This document shows, in pieces, positions 20,411-28,374 of a stretch of DNA of 32,684 nucleotides. Where the stretch lies: the NCBI GenBank assembly GCA_900549485.1, contig UROG01000034.1, positions 1 through 32,684 of the forward strand, read 5' to 3'. Under the pieces are notes generated by a model that did no database searches, had not been told where the DNA came from, and saw nothing but the letters and a program-made list of their open reading frames with translations. Source of the DNA: an uncultured Eubacteriales bacterium. Its GTDB lineage: Bacteria > Bacillota > Clostridia > Oscillospirales > Oscillospiraceae. Every line of letters starts with the position of its first letter. Positions within the stretch are counted from its first letter, which is position 1. Position numbers and translations under genes: made by a program.

Positions 20411-22141
20411 ATGGTAAACAGAGTATTCCGCGGCGTGGGCGCATCTTCCGGCGTTGCCGCGGCGGAGGCGTTCATTTATGATAAAGAGCTGCCGGTCATT
20501 CCGGAATCCTGCGAGGCGGTCGAAGAAGAGCTTGAGCGATTCAAGGCGGCGGTGGCTTCCGCAAGAAGCTTCTATTCCGGCATGATCGACAAGGCAAAAA
20601 CGCGGACGGACGGGAAAACGGCGGAAATATTTGAAGCCTATCTTGAATTTCTTGATGACGATGATTCCGTCATTGAGCCGGTCTGTGAGCTTATAGCGTC
20701 CGGAAGCGGCGCGGCAAAGGCGGTGCATGAGCATTTTGAAATGCTTGCCGGAATGATGAGCTCTCTGGAAGATGAAACGCTGCGTGAGCGCGCGGCGGAT
20801 TTCAGGGAGCTTGGCGACAGGCTGGTAAGGGAAATCCTCGGAATAAAGGCAAAAGACATATCCTCCGTTGAGCGGGACGTGATACTATTTGCTCATGACC
20901 TTGCACCGGCGGACACCGTGAATATGGACGCGGCGCATATCAAGGGCATAGTTACCGAGATAGGCGGCTGCACATCGCACACCGCCATCCTTGCAAACGC
21001 AATGTCGCTGCCGGCGGTCGTGGGCTGTGCCGGTGTGCTGTCGGCGGTCAAGGACGGGGACGGCGCGGCGATCGACGGGGAAACCGGCGAGGTCGTCCTG
21101 CAACCGGATGAAGCCGCAATGAGTAAGTTTAACGAGAAGAAAGCTTTAAGCGAGCAGGACGGCAAAGCGCTTGAAATGTATAGAAGCAGACCGACGCTTA
21201 CGGCGGACGGCCATGCGCGCACGGTCAGCGCGAATGCCGCAAGCGTCTCCGCTTGTGCCGAGGCGCTTGCGGCCGGCTGTGACGGCGTAGGGCTTCTCCG
21301 CAGTGAGTTTCTGTACATGGAGTCAAACGGTCTGCCGGATGAGGCAAGGCAGTGCGCCGCGTACGGAGAAGCGCTGGAAGTTTTGAAAGGGCGGCACGTT
21401 ACCATACGCACGCTTGACGCGGGCGGTGATAAGGAACTGAAATATCTTGATCTCCCGCCGGAGCAGAATCCGTTTATGGGCTACCGTGCCATAAGGATCT
21501 GCCTTGACCGCAGAGAGCTGTTTATGACGCAGCTGCGCGCACTGCTCAAAGCGTCCGTTAAGGGAGAGCTTCATATAATGTTTCCGATGGTTTCCTCTCT
21601 TGAAGAATTTCGCGAGGCGAAAGCCGCCGTGCAGGAAGCCCGCAGGCAGCTTGCCGATGAGGGCGAAGCCGTGGCGGATAACGTAAAGGTGGGGCTGATG
21701 ATAGAGATCCCCGCCGCCGCGGTAATGGCGGATGTGTTTGCGAAAGAGGCGGATTTCTTCTCGATAGGGACAAACGATCTCACGCAGTATACTACGGCCG
21801 TTGACCGCGGAAACGAACGCGTACAGAAGCTTTATACGCACTATAATCCCGGCGTTATAAGACTTATCGCGTGGGTCATCCGCTCCGCGCACGAGGGTGG
21901 CATTCCCTGCTGTATGTGCGGCGAGGCGGCAGGAGATCTGGCGTTTGTTCCGGCTTTGCTTGGGATGGGGCTGGATGAGTTTTCCGTTTCCGTGCCGAAG
22001 ATCACACGCGTGCGCAGGCTCATCTCCGAGCTTTCCTATGAAGAGTGTTCGGCGAAAGCGGAACTTTTGCTGAAAGCGGAGACGGCTGCGCAGGTAAAGA
22101 ATATATTGAACGGAATGCAGCCGGAAAAGTATAGAAAATAG
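20411..22141 (+). CDS. ptsI: PTS enzyme I (PEP-protein phosphotransferase)
   Basis: The 576-residue protein is complete enzyme I. The N-terminal helical domain binds HPr. The active His is H190 in GGCTSHTAILANAMSLPAVVG, and the C-terminal PEP domain shows GVGLLRSEFLYM, GFMGYRAIR-like FMGYRAIRICL, MIEIPAAAVMAD, SIGTNDLTQYT with AVDRGNERV, and the Cys motif CCMCGEAAGD. It takes phosphate from PEP and gives it to HPr. The start ATG lies 2 bases after the aldolase stop with only a weak ribosome binding site, so translation is probably coupled; a TTG 9 bases upstream is less likely. Enzyme I is usually encoded away from sugar operons, so its place here is unusual. Confidence 0.95.
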   Translation: MVNRVFRGVGASSGVAAAEAFIYDKELPVIPESCEAVEEELERFKAAVASARSFYSGMIDKAKTRTDGKTAEIFEAYLEFLDDDDSVIEPVCELIASGSGAAKAVHEHFEMLAGMMSSLEDETLRERAADFRELGDRLVREILGIKAKDISSVERDVILFAHDLAPADTVNMDAAHIKGIVTEIGGCTSHTAILANAMSLPAVVGCAGVLSAVKDGDGAAIDGETGEVVLQPDEAAMSKFNEKKALSEQDGKALEMYRSRPTLTADGHARTVSANAASVSACAEALAAGCDGVGLLRSEFLYMESNGLPDEARQCAAYGEALEVLKGRHVTIRTLDAGGDKELKYLDLPPEQNPFMGYRAIRICLDRRELFMTQLRALLKASVKGELHIMFPMVSSLEEFREAKAAVQEARRQLADEGEAVADNVKVGLMIEIPAAAVMADVFAKEADFFSIGTNDLTQYTTAVDRGNERVQKLYTHYNPGVIRLIAWVIRSAHEGGIPCCMCGEAAGDLAFVPALLGMGLDEFSVSVPKITRVRRLISELSYEECSAKAELLLKAETAAQVKNILNGMQPEKYRK

Positions 22142-22197
22142 AAGCTTCAGACAGAGCGGACGCATTGCCGGACGCTGTTGAATGCATGGAGGATCAG

Positions 22198-22470
22198 ATG
22201 GAAAAAAGACAAGTTACCGTTATAAATAAATCCGGACTTCACGCGCGTCCCGCTTCGACATTCGTCAAGACGGCAAAGCTCTTTAAGAGCGACATAAGCC
22301 TGCTTGCCGGTGAAAAGACGGTTAACGCAAAATCGGTCGTTGCGCTGCTTTCTGCGGGCATTGTCTGCGGGAAAAGCATAGAGATATGCGCCGAGGGAGA
22401 GGACGAAAAAGAAGCCGTCAGAACCCTTGCGGAGTTCATAGAGAGCGGCTGCGGCGAGACGGAGAACTGA
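22198..22470 (+). CDS. ptsH: PTS phosphocarrier HPr
   Basis: The 90-residue protein starts at ATG 22198, with GGAGG 6 bases upstream. It carries the enzyme I site at H15 (KSGLHARPAS) and Ser46 in VNAKSVVAL, the position phosphorylated by HPr kinase in Firmicutes for catabolite control. It lies 57 bases after the enzyme I gene, in the order EI-HPr rather than the common HPr-EI. A strong terminator follows, closing the PTS locus. Length and both phosphorylation sites are normal, so it could serve general PTS traffic as well. Confidence 0.94.
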   Translation: MEKRQVTVINKSGLHARPASTFVKTAKLFKSDISLLAGEKTVNAKSVVALLSAGIVCGKSIEICAEGEDEKEAVRTLAEFIESGCGETEN

Positions 22471-22486
22471 TAGCCGGAGCAAATCA

Positions 22487-22533
22487 AAGCACAACAAAAA
22501 AGACGCCAAACAGGCGTCTTTTTTGTTGTGCTT
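22487..22533. terminator. Long terminator closing the PTS locus
   Basis: AAGCACAACAAAAAAGACGCC and its exact complement make a 21-bp stem with an AAACA loop. Its internal TTTTTT allows termination in both directions, so it can also end the minus-strand CYTH/spm transcript. Confidence 0.9.
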
Positions 22534-22556
22534 GATTATAATTGAAACCGCGTGCA

Positions 22557-22822
22557 TTAAAGCATCTGCGATTTGGCGAGACTGCGGTTTTTGTACTGGA
22601 GATCGCCCGTTACGTCCTTAATGACTTCTATTTCGGGCGGCAGTGCGCCTACATCCTCTCCGTTGAAATATACGAACATTATTGCGCGATCGTCGGAGAA
22701 CGGATAGATGTCTATCTCAAAGCGGCGGTCGTCCAGCGTGAAACGGTACTTGGTCTTGCGCACGCCGTGCAGCGACATATCACATTCCATAAGGTGGGCA
22801 ATGTATTGCCGCACTGCCGGAA
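22557..22822 (-). pseudogene. C-terminal remnant of a CYTH-domain protein
   Basis: The last 80 or so residues of a CYTH (triphosphate tunnel) protein remain: KTKYRFTLDDRRFEIDIYPF, then IMFVYFNGED, LPPEIEVIKDVTGDLQY and KNRSLAK. The alternating Glu/Lys strands and the closing V-T-G-D-x-x-Y/F-x-N-x-x-L-A motif are typical. The N-terminal E-x-E-x-K signature and first half are missing: at about 22815-22822 the sequence changes to spmB in another frame. A frame from GTG at 22814 exists but has no ribosome binding site. The fold cannot form without its other half. Confidence 0.7.
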
Positions 22823-23103
22823 AGCGGACGTATAAGCAGCATGAGCGCCGCTTCCTCCGGAACCCCTATCGCGCTCAGCAGTGGGGAGACGAGCCTGCCG
22901 AGCGCGTCGGCGGTGCCGGACGCACGCATGAACGCGACGGCGGGGAAAAGACACAGCATTGCAGGCAGAATGGCGGAAAGGGTGTGCAGCCCTTTTCCCG
23001 CGCCCATTATCATCGCCGAGTAGATATCGACGCCTCTGCGCATAGCGAGGATGCACGCCAGAACCAATATGACCGCCGGAACAAAAGCAAAAGCCGCGCT
23101 CAT
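22780..23103 (-). pseudogene. spmB: Truncated second copy of spmB
   Basis: From ATG 23103 (ATGA overlap with spmA copy 2) the first 99 or so residues align throughout with the intact SpmB (GVDIYSAMIMGAGKGLHTLS, PAMLCLFPAVAFMRASG, SAIGVPEEAALMLLIRPLSG). Directly after SGSAA the match ends, where the intact copy continues MGSAAELINSFGADS. Eight unrelated residues, read out of frame from the CYTH remnant, precede the stop. The C-terminal third, including the conserved S-S-E-T-T-F motif, is missing. It is therefore a deletion junction between spmB and a CYTH gene. Confidence 0.9.
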
Positions 23104-23672
23104 TTCCACAGGCGTTTAAGTACGGAGGCGGCGGAGAGACCGGCAAGCAGCGACAGCGCGGATACCGCCCAGACGGCGGGGAGAATGTCAAACGGCGTTT
23201 TGGAGCCTGCCGCGGCGCGCAGTGCGGCGGCGCTCGTGGGTATAAGCTGAATGGAGGCGGTGTTGAGAACGACAAGCATGCAAAGCTCGTCCGAAATCTC
23301 CCGACCGCCGCCGAGGGAGACGATCGCTTTCGCGGCTCTTATTCCGGCGGGAGTCGCCGCGTTGCCGAGTCCCATGAGATTTGCGCTGATATTTTCCGAG
23401 ATTGCGGCGCTTGCCTCCTTATGCGCGGCGGCGTTTGGAAAAAGCAGCCGTATTATAGGGTGCAGCAGCCGCGACAGCGTTTCCGCCGCGCCGCACTGCT
23501 CGAAAAGCTCTGTCACGGCGCACCAGAAGCATAGTCCGCCGGCGGCGGAAATACAGAAGCGCACGGCGTCGTCCGCCCCGCTCATCAGCGAGGAAACTGC
23601 TCCGGCATTTCCCTGAAAAATGCAGAACAGCAGCGGAACGGCATATAAACCCGCAAGAATATAAGAAAACAT
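23100..23672 (-). CDS. spmA: Spore maturation protein A (second copy)
   Basis: The 190-residue protein has the same length as the first SpmA and is nearly collinear with it (about four in five residues the same by eye). All Gate-domain motifs are kept: ISAAGGLCFWCAVTELFEQCGAAETL, NISANLMGLGNAATPAGIRA and LNTASIQLIPTSAAALRAA. GAGGTGTG lies before the ATG. No stop or frameshift is seen, so it may still be expressed, but its partner spmB is truncated. The first copy at 14514-15086 lies 8 kb away in the same orientation with the PTS locus between. Confidence 0.9.
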   Translation of the reverse strand: MFSYILAGLYAVPLLFCIFQGNAGAVSSLMSGADDAVRFCISAAGGLCFWCAVTELFEQCGAAETLSRLLHPIIRLLFPNAAAHKEASAAISENISANLMGLGNAATPAGIRAAKAIVSLGGGREISDELCMLVVLNTASIQLIPTSAAALRAAAGSKTPFDILPAVWAVSALSLLAGLSAASVLKRLWK

Positions 23673-23719
23673 TGTTCGTCACACCTCGGATCGTTGATAA
23701 TGGCCCTGACAGACCGAGA

Positions 23720-23745
23720 CAAGCGTTCGTGATAAAATATATGAA
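23720..23745 (-). promoter_or_regulatory. Conserved block upstream of spmA copy 2
   Basis: The minus strand reads TTCATATATTTTATCACGAAC then GCTTGTCTCG, closely matching the block before spmA copy 1. Its survival in both copies, while the adjacent leader has diverged, suggests a functional promoter element. Confidence 0.4.
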
Positions 23746-23820
23746 GCGTGAGCCGCCGCAAACACAAAAGCCGTTTACAAATTTTTCTTCGGTTTTTAAA
23801 AACTGTTGCGAGTTTGTTCA

Positions 23821-23848
23821 TTACATTGTCATAATTTGCTGTTATATT
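23821..23848 (+). promoter_or_regulatory. Candidate promoter of the htrA-type gene
   Basis: TTACAT (23821-23826), 16 bases, TATATT (23843-23848), about 57 bases before the start codon. The hexamers are weaker than others in the window. Confidence 0.4.
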
Positions 23849-23904
23849 ATGCTCACAGCAGTAAGGAAGGGCAATCCTCCCGAACATGGAAAGAAGCATG
23901 ATGC

Positions 23905-25413
23905 ATGAACGAATACGAAAATAACAACATTAATATAAATAAAACCGACACCCCTGCGGACGCCTCCGCACCGGATTTTAACGGCGGCGCGTCCCGCACG
24001 GACGGCGAATACCATTGCAGCGGCGCTTATAATGAAAAAAGCTACTCCGACGCGCATTACGTTCCGGAGTCGGAAAGCACCGTTCCGCCCAGATATTACA
24101 CCCCGCCCGAGGCAAAAGCGAAAGAGCCGCGTCCCGAAAAGCCGAAGAAGAGCGGCGGCAATTGGGCGGCGATCATAGCGGTATGCCTGGTATGCGCGCT
24201 GCTCGGCGGTCTTGGCGGTGCGGCGCTCGTGAGCAACAGCGTGAACGGGCGTCTGGATATGCTCGAAGCGGCTATGAATGAGATAAACGAAAATAAATCC
24301 GTTTTCACAACGGCTCCGAACACCTCCGCCGCTTCCTCCGGCACGTCAGCATCCGGCTACGGCGCTCTTCCCGCCTCAGATATATATGAGCTGGCCTGCA
24401 CTCAGGTCGTCGGCATCACCTCTGAAATAACATATCAGAATTTCTTCGGCATGAACAGCTCTGCCGCAGTCAGCGGCTCCGGCTTTATCCTCACCGCTGA
24501 CGGATATATCCTCACAAATTACCACGTTATTGAGGACGCTTACAAGAGCGGCGCGGAGATCAAGGTTATGACCTATGACGGCACAAGCTATCCTGCGTCG
24601 ATAGTCGGCTTTGAGTCCGATAACGACATAGCCGTTCTTAAGGTCGAGGCCGAGAATCTTACCCCCGTCACCATCGGCGACAGCGACAGTCTCAGTGTCG
24701 GCGATACTGTGTACGCGGTCGGCAATCCTCTCGGTGAGCTTGAATTCTCCATGTCCACCGGCCATGTCAGCGCCAAGGACAGGCAGATCGGCGAAAGCTC
24801 AGGCGCGGATGCGATAAATATGTTCCAGCTTGACGCGGCGGTCAACTCCGGCAACTCCGGCGGCCCCGTATATAACGATCAGGGTCAGGTAGTCGGCGTT
24901 GTAACGGCAAAATACGCGAGCAGCGGCATTGAAGGTCTCGGCTTTGCAATACCTATCAGCGACGCCGCTTCCATTGCGAATGACCTTATTACAAAGGGTT
25001 ACGTGACAGGCAAGGCGTTTATGTCCCTGTCCATCAGAAGCGATTATACTTCTATGTACGCACAGTATTACGGCTGGCCGATGGGCGCAATGGTCGCTGA
25101 GGTCAACGCAGGCGGAGCCGCGGAAAAAGCCGGAATACAGGCGGGCGATATTATAACCAAGGTTGACGATACAACGGTCGAAAGCTATAACGATCTCAAA
25201 TCCGCCGTAAAGCGCTATTCTGCGGGTGATACCGTGCAGATAACTCTGTACCGCGCCGGTGAGGAAATGACCGTATCGCTCACCTTTGACGAGGCGCTGC
25301 CTGAAGCCCAGACCCAGCAGGCCGCATCCGGCGGCAGCGGAGACGATTCTTCCGCAAGCCAGATGCCCGAATTTTTCGGCAACAACTTCGGCTTCATCTA
25401 CGGCAGCAATTAA
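23905..25413 (+). CDS. htrA: HtrA/DegP-family membrane-anchored serine protease
   Basis: The 502-residue protein has a low-complexity cytoplasmic N-terminus (1-80, rich in Asn, Pro and charged residues), one membrane anchor (about 87-110, AAIIAVCLVCALLGGLGGAALV), a trypsin-like domain (about 155-365) and a C-terminal PDZ domain (about 390-470, GGAAEKAGIQAGDIITKVDD). The catalytic triad is complete: H207 in TNYHVIED, D241 in SDNDIAVLKV and S318 in AVNSGNSGGPV. The protease faces outward and degrades or refolds damaged exported proteins; in Firmicutes htrA genes respond to secretion stress through CssRS, which is not encoded nearby. It ends in a Gly/Ser/Gln-rich tail. A hairpin terminator follows. 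Confidence 0.93.
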   Translation: MNEYENNNININKTDTPADASAPDFNGGASRTDGEYHCSGAYNEKSYSDAHYVPESESTVPPRYYTPPEAKAKEPRPEKPKKSGGNWAAIIAVCLVCALLGGLGGAALVSNSVNGRLDMLEAAMNEINENKSVFTTAPNTSAASSGTSASGYGALPASDIYELACTQVVGITSEITYQNFFGMNSSAAVSGSGFILTADGYILTNYHVIEDAYKSGAEIKVMTYDGTSYPASIVGFESDNDIAVLKVEAENLTPVTIGDSDSLSVGDTVYAVGNPLGELEFSMSTGHVSAKDRQIGESSGADAINMFQLDAAVNSGNSGGPVYNDQGQVVGVVTAKYASSGIEGLGFAIPISDAASIANDLITKGYVTGKAFMSLSIRSDYTSMYAQYYGWPMGAMVAEVNAGGAAEKAGIQAGDIITKVDDTTVESYNDLKSAVKRYSAGDTVQITLYRAGEEMTVSLTFDEALPEAQTQQAASGGSGDDSSASQMPEFFGNNFGFIYGSN

Positions 25414-25457
25414 TTTGATACCTATCTACTCCTAACCTCTCTTTTCTCCCAATTTAA

Positions 25458-25494
25458 CGAAGGACCTCTCGGGTGACCCCCGGGGGGTTCTTTG
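25458..25494 (+). terminator. Terminator after htrA
   Basis: CGAAGGACCTCTCGGG pairs with CCCGGGGGGTTCTTTG, using several G-U pairs, around a 5-base loop. The 3' arm supplies the T-rich end. Confidence 0.7.
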
Positions 25495-25528
25495 TTTGCG
25501 CCGCGCCTGATGATATCGCATTTTTTAC

Positions 25529-25556
25529 TTGATTTTTTCACGATATATTGTAAAAT
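25529..25556 (+). promoter_or_regulatory. Promoter of the phosphoribosyltransferase gene
   Basis: TTGATT (25529-25534), 16 bases, TAAAAT (25551-25556), about 50 bases before the start codon, which has AGGAGG. Confidence 0.6.
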
Positions 25557-25606
25557 AGGAACGAAAAATTTTTGATGTTATTTTTCTTTCAGGAGGAAAA
25601 CAAAAA

Positions 25607-26158
25607 ATGACTTATGAGATGGACATTGCCGGCTTAAAACGCGATCTGCCCTTATGCAGGCTCACTGACGATCTGTACATCGGCGCGTTCGTCATGTTCG
25701 GCGATGTTGAGCTGACGGTCCACTGTGCGGCGGAGCTGCTCAAGAGAGCGCCCGAGTACGACTATATCATTGCCCCGGAGGCAAAGGCGATCCCCCTGCT
25801 TTACGAAATGGCGCGTCAGAGCGGCGCGGATAAATATTTCGTGGCGCGCAAAAAGGCAAAGGCATATATGACCGGCATCCACGAGGTCACTGTCAAGTCC
25901 ATCACCACCGAGGGCGAGCAGAAGCTTATACTTGACTCCGCCGATGCGGCGCTTATCAAGGGCAAGCGCATGCTGCTTGTTGACGACGTTATTTCCACCG
26001 GTGAATCCATCCGCGCACTTGAGGAGCTTGTCCTGAGCTGCGGTGGCATTGTCGCGGGACGCATGGCGCCCCTTGCCGAGGGCGATGCAGCGAACAGAAG
26101 CGATATTATCTGCCTTGCGCCCCTGCCCCTTTTCAACGCGGACGGAAGCGTGAAATAA
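25607..26158 (+). CDS. Phosphoribosyltransferase, adenine-phosphoribosyltransferase-like
   Basis: The 183-residue protein is a type I phosphoribosyltransferase. The PRPP-binding loop is RMLLVDDVISTGESI (121-135), with the two Asp residues and T-G-E/G-S end. YDYIIAPEAKAIPL (51-64) is the second conserved strand and loop, and YFVARKKAKAYM (77-88) contains the usual R-K-x-x-K flexible-loop residues of APRT. APRT makes AMP from adenine and PRPP; close relatives such as PurR/XPRT-like proteins use other purines. The protein is slightly longer than APRT (about 170) and has an N-terminal DIAGLKRDLPLCRL segment of its own. It stands alone between two hairpin terminators. Base specificity is not certain. 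Confidence 0.85.
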   Translation: MTYEMDIAGLKRDLPLCRLTDDLYIGAFVMFGDVELTVHCAAELLKRAPEYDYIIAPEAKAIPLLYEMARQSGADKYFVARKKAKAYMTGIHEVTVKSITTEGEQKLILDSADAALIKGKRMLLVDDVISTGESIRALEELVLSCGGIVAGRMAPLAEGDAANRSDIICLAPLPLFNADGSVK

Positions 26159-26190
26159 GACGTTTTGAAAGCCATAGCAAATCTGAAGCC

Positions 26191-26227
26191 CAGCTTGTCA
26201 AAAAAGTCCTGCAAGGACTTTTTTGAC
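26191..26227 (+). terminator. Hairpin after the phosphoribosyltransferase gene, AGCTTGTCAAA-type element
   Basis: GTCAAAAAAGTCCT (26197-26210) and its exact complement make a 14-bp stem with a GCA loop and built-in T run. The leading CAGCTTGTCAAA is shared with 5844-5854 and 32642-32653. Confidence 0.75.
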
Positions 26228-26321
26228 CGCGCTTTCGACGGCGGTTTACGGGCCTTTCCCCCTCAAGCTCCCCCGCTGCTCTATTATCTGGCTTTAAATC
26301 ATAGTTTTTTGACAGTCTCTT

Positions 26322-26345
26322 GAAGCCTTCTATGGCTTCTTTTTA
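26322..26345 (+). terminator. Second terminator upstream of ftsH
   Basis: GAAGCC-TTCTAT-GGCTTC followed by TTTTTA. Between 26228 and 26321 I see no gene. Confidence 0.7.
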
Positions 26346-26387
26346 GTTCTTCACCGTTTTTTTACAGTTTGTCCATACATCCCCCCG

Positions 26388-26425
26388 CAGCCTTGATTGA
26401 CTTTTAAGGCTGTACTTTTTATAAT
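26388..26425 (+). promoter_or_regulatory. ftsH promoter with an inverted repeat over it
   Basis: TTGACT (26397-26402), 17 bases, TATAAT (26420-26425). CAGCCTT (26388-26394) and AAGGCTG (26406-26412) flank the -35 box as a dyad, so a bound repressor could cover it. The same dyad plus TACTTTTT could act as a third terminator for upstream reads. Confidence 0.7.
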
Positions 26426-26544
26426 ATATAATGTAAAATGTTTTCTGCGGTATGCTGTCTGCCGGAATGTACCGGGCGGGCGGCATGGCCGCTTTTGCAC
26501 GGAAGGGCAAAGGCGGCGTTTGAAGCTACGGAAAGGAGAACACA

Positions 26545-28374
26545 ATGAAAGAAGTCAAATCCCCCAAAAAACCGCTGCTGTATTATTACCTGATCATTAT
26601 TTCGGTCATTCTGCTTTTCAACCTGATTTTTGCGCCGATGCTGGCGAAGGAGCAGATTGAAGATGTCGATTACGGCACATTTATGACCATGATCAACGAC
26701 AAAAAAATCGGCAAGGTTCAGATAGACGATTCGGAGATCATATTCACCGATAAGGACAACACAAAGATATACACCACCGGCGTTATGGAAGACCCGACCC
26801 TGACGCAGAGACTGTATGATTCCGGTGCATCCTTTACAAAGCGGGTGCAGCAGGATTCACCTCTGCTCAACTTCCTTGTCACCGGTATCCTCCCTCTGCT
26901 GATCTTCATCGGCATCGGGCAGTATATGAGCAAGAAGCTTATGGAGCAGGCGGGCGGCAAGGATTCGCTGATATTCGGCTCTGTCGGAAAATCCAACGCG
27001 AGAGTTTATGTGCAGTCAACAAAAGGCATCAGCTTCAGCGACGTCGCGGGTGAGGATGAAGCGAAGGAGAGCCTGTCCGAGATAGTGGACTATCTCCACA
27101 ATCCCGCAAAATACGCGGACGCTGGCGCGTCCATGCCTAAGGGCGTGCTGCTTGTAGGCCCTCCGGGAACAGGTAAAACAATGCTTGCAAAGGCCGTCGC
27201 GGGCGAGGCAAACGTCCCGTTCTTCTCGATCTCCGGTTCGGAGTTCGTGGAGATGTTTGTGGGCATGGGCGCTTCAAAGGTGCGCGACCTGTTCAAGCAG
27301 GCAAAGGAAAAGGCGCCTTGCATCGTGTTCATTGATGAGATCGACGCAATAGGTCAGAAGCGCAACAGCGGCGTAAGCGGCGGCAACGACGAGCGTGAGC
27401 AGACCCTTAATCAGCTGCTTACCGAGATGGACGGCTTTGAAGATAACACCGGCGTCATTATTCTTGCCGCGACCAACCGACCCGAATCTCTTGACCTCGC
27501 GCTGACGCGTCCCGGCCGCTTTGACCGCCGCGTTCCCGTGGAACTGCCGGACCTTGCGGGCCGCGAGGCGATTCTGAAGGTACACGCAAAGAAAATCAAG
27601 ACCGCGGAGGATGTGAATTTCCATACTATCGCCCGTATGGCGGCGGGCGCATCCGGCGCGGAGCTTGCCAATATCATAAACGAGGCGGCGCTGCGCGCCG
27701 TCAGGAACGGCAGGACTATCGTCAATGAGGCCGACCTTGAGGAGAGTATCGAGGTCGTTATCGCCGGTTATCAGAAGAAGAGCGCTGTTCTTTCCGATCA
27801 GGAAAAGCACATTGTGGCATATCATGAGATCGGCCATGCGCTTGTGGCGGCGCTGCAAAGCCATTCCGCGCCCGTTCAGAAGATCACCATCATCCCGAGA
27901 ACCTCCGGTGCGCTTGGATACACGATGCAGGTGGACACCGGCGACAAATATCTTATGAGCAAGCAGGAGCTTGAAAACAAGATCGCCACCTTTACCGGCG
28001 GCCGTGCGGCGGAAGAGGTAGTTTTCGGAGAAGTTACAACGGGCGCTTCCAACGATATCGAGCAGGCGACAAAGCTTGCCCGCGGCATGATCACCCGCTA
28101 CGGCATGAGCGACGATTTTGATATGGTAGCGCTTGAGACGGTCAACAACCAGTATCTCGGCGGCGATGCATCCCTTGCCTGCTCCGCGCAGACACAGCGT
28201 GAGATAGACCTGAAAACCGTTGAGCTTATCAAAGCGCAGCATGAGAAGGCGATAAAGCTTCTGCGCGATAACCGCGAAAAGCTTGACGAGCTGGCAAAGT
28301 ACCTCTATGAAAAAGAGACTATCACCGGCGATGAATTTATGGCGATCCTTAACGGCAAGGAGGCGGCGAAATGA
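26545..28374 (+). CDS. ftsH: ATP-dependent zinc metalloprotease FtsH
   Basis: The 609-residue protein is a full FtsH, a membrane-anchored hexameric AAA protease that degrades misfolded membrane proteins and regulators. Two membrane helices (about 10-33 and 107-126) flank an extracytoplasmic domain. The AAA domain shows Walker A GPPGTGKT (205-212), Walker B CIVFIDEIDA (259-268), the pore motif FVEMFVG (234-240) and the second region of homology NRPESLDLAL then RPGRFDRRV. The M41 peptidase has HEIGH (427-431), and NDIEQATKLAR contributes the third zinc ligand Asp. AAGGAG lies 10 bases before the ATG. The stop overlaps the start of a DUF308 gene (ATGA), so the two are coupled. It lacks the long acidic tail of some homologues. 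Confidence 0.97.
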   Translation: MKEVKSPKKPLLYYYLIIISVILLFNLIFAPMLAKEQIEDVDYGTFMTMINDKKIGKVQIDDSEIIFTDKDNTKIYTTGVMEDPTLTQRLYDSGASFTKRVQQDSPLLNFLVTGILPLLIFIGIGQYMSKKLMEQAGGKDSLIFGSVGKSNARVYVQSTKGISFSDVAGEDEAKESLSEIVDYLHNPAKYADAGASMPKGVLLVGPPGTGKTMLAKAVAGEANVPFFSISGSEFVEMFVGMGASKVRDLFKQAKEKAPCIVFIDEIDAIGQKRNSGVSGGNDEREQTLNQLLTEMDGFEDNTGVIILAATNRPESLDLALTRPGRFDRRVPVELPDLAGREAILKVHAKKIKTAEDVNFHTIARMAAGASGAELANIINEAALRAVRNGRTIVNEADLEESIEVVIAGYQKKSAVLSDQEKHIVAYHEIGHALVAALQSHSAPVQKITIIPRTSGALGYTMQVDTGDKYLMSKQELENKIATFTGGRAAEEVVFGEVTTGASNDIEQATKLARGMITRYGMSDDFDMVALETVNNQYLGGDASLACSAQTQREIDLKTVELIKAQHEKAIKLLRDNREKLDELAKYLYEKETITGDEFMAILNGKEAAK

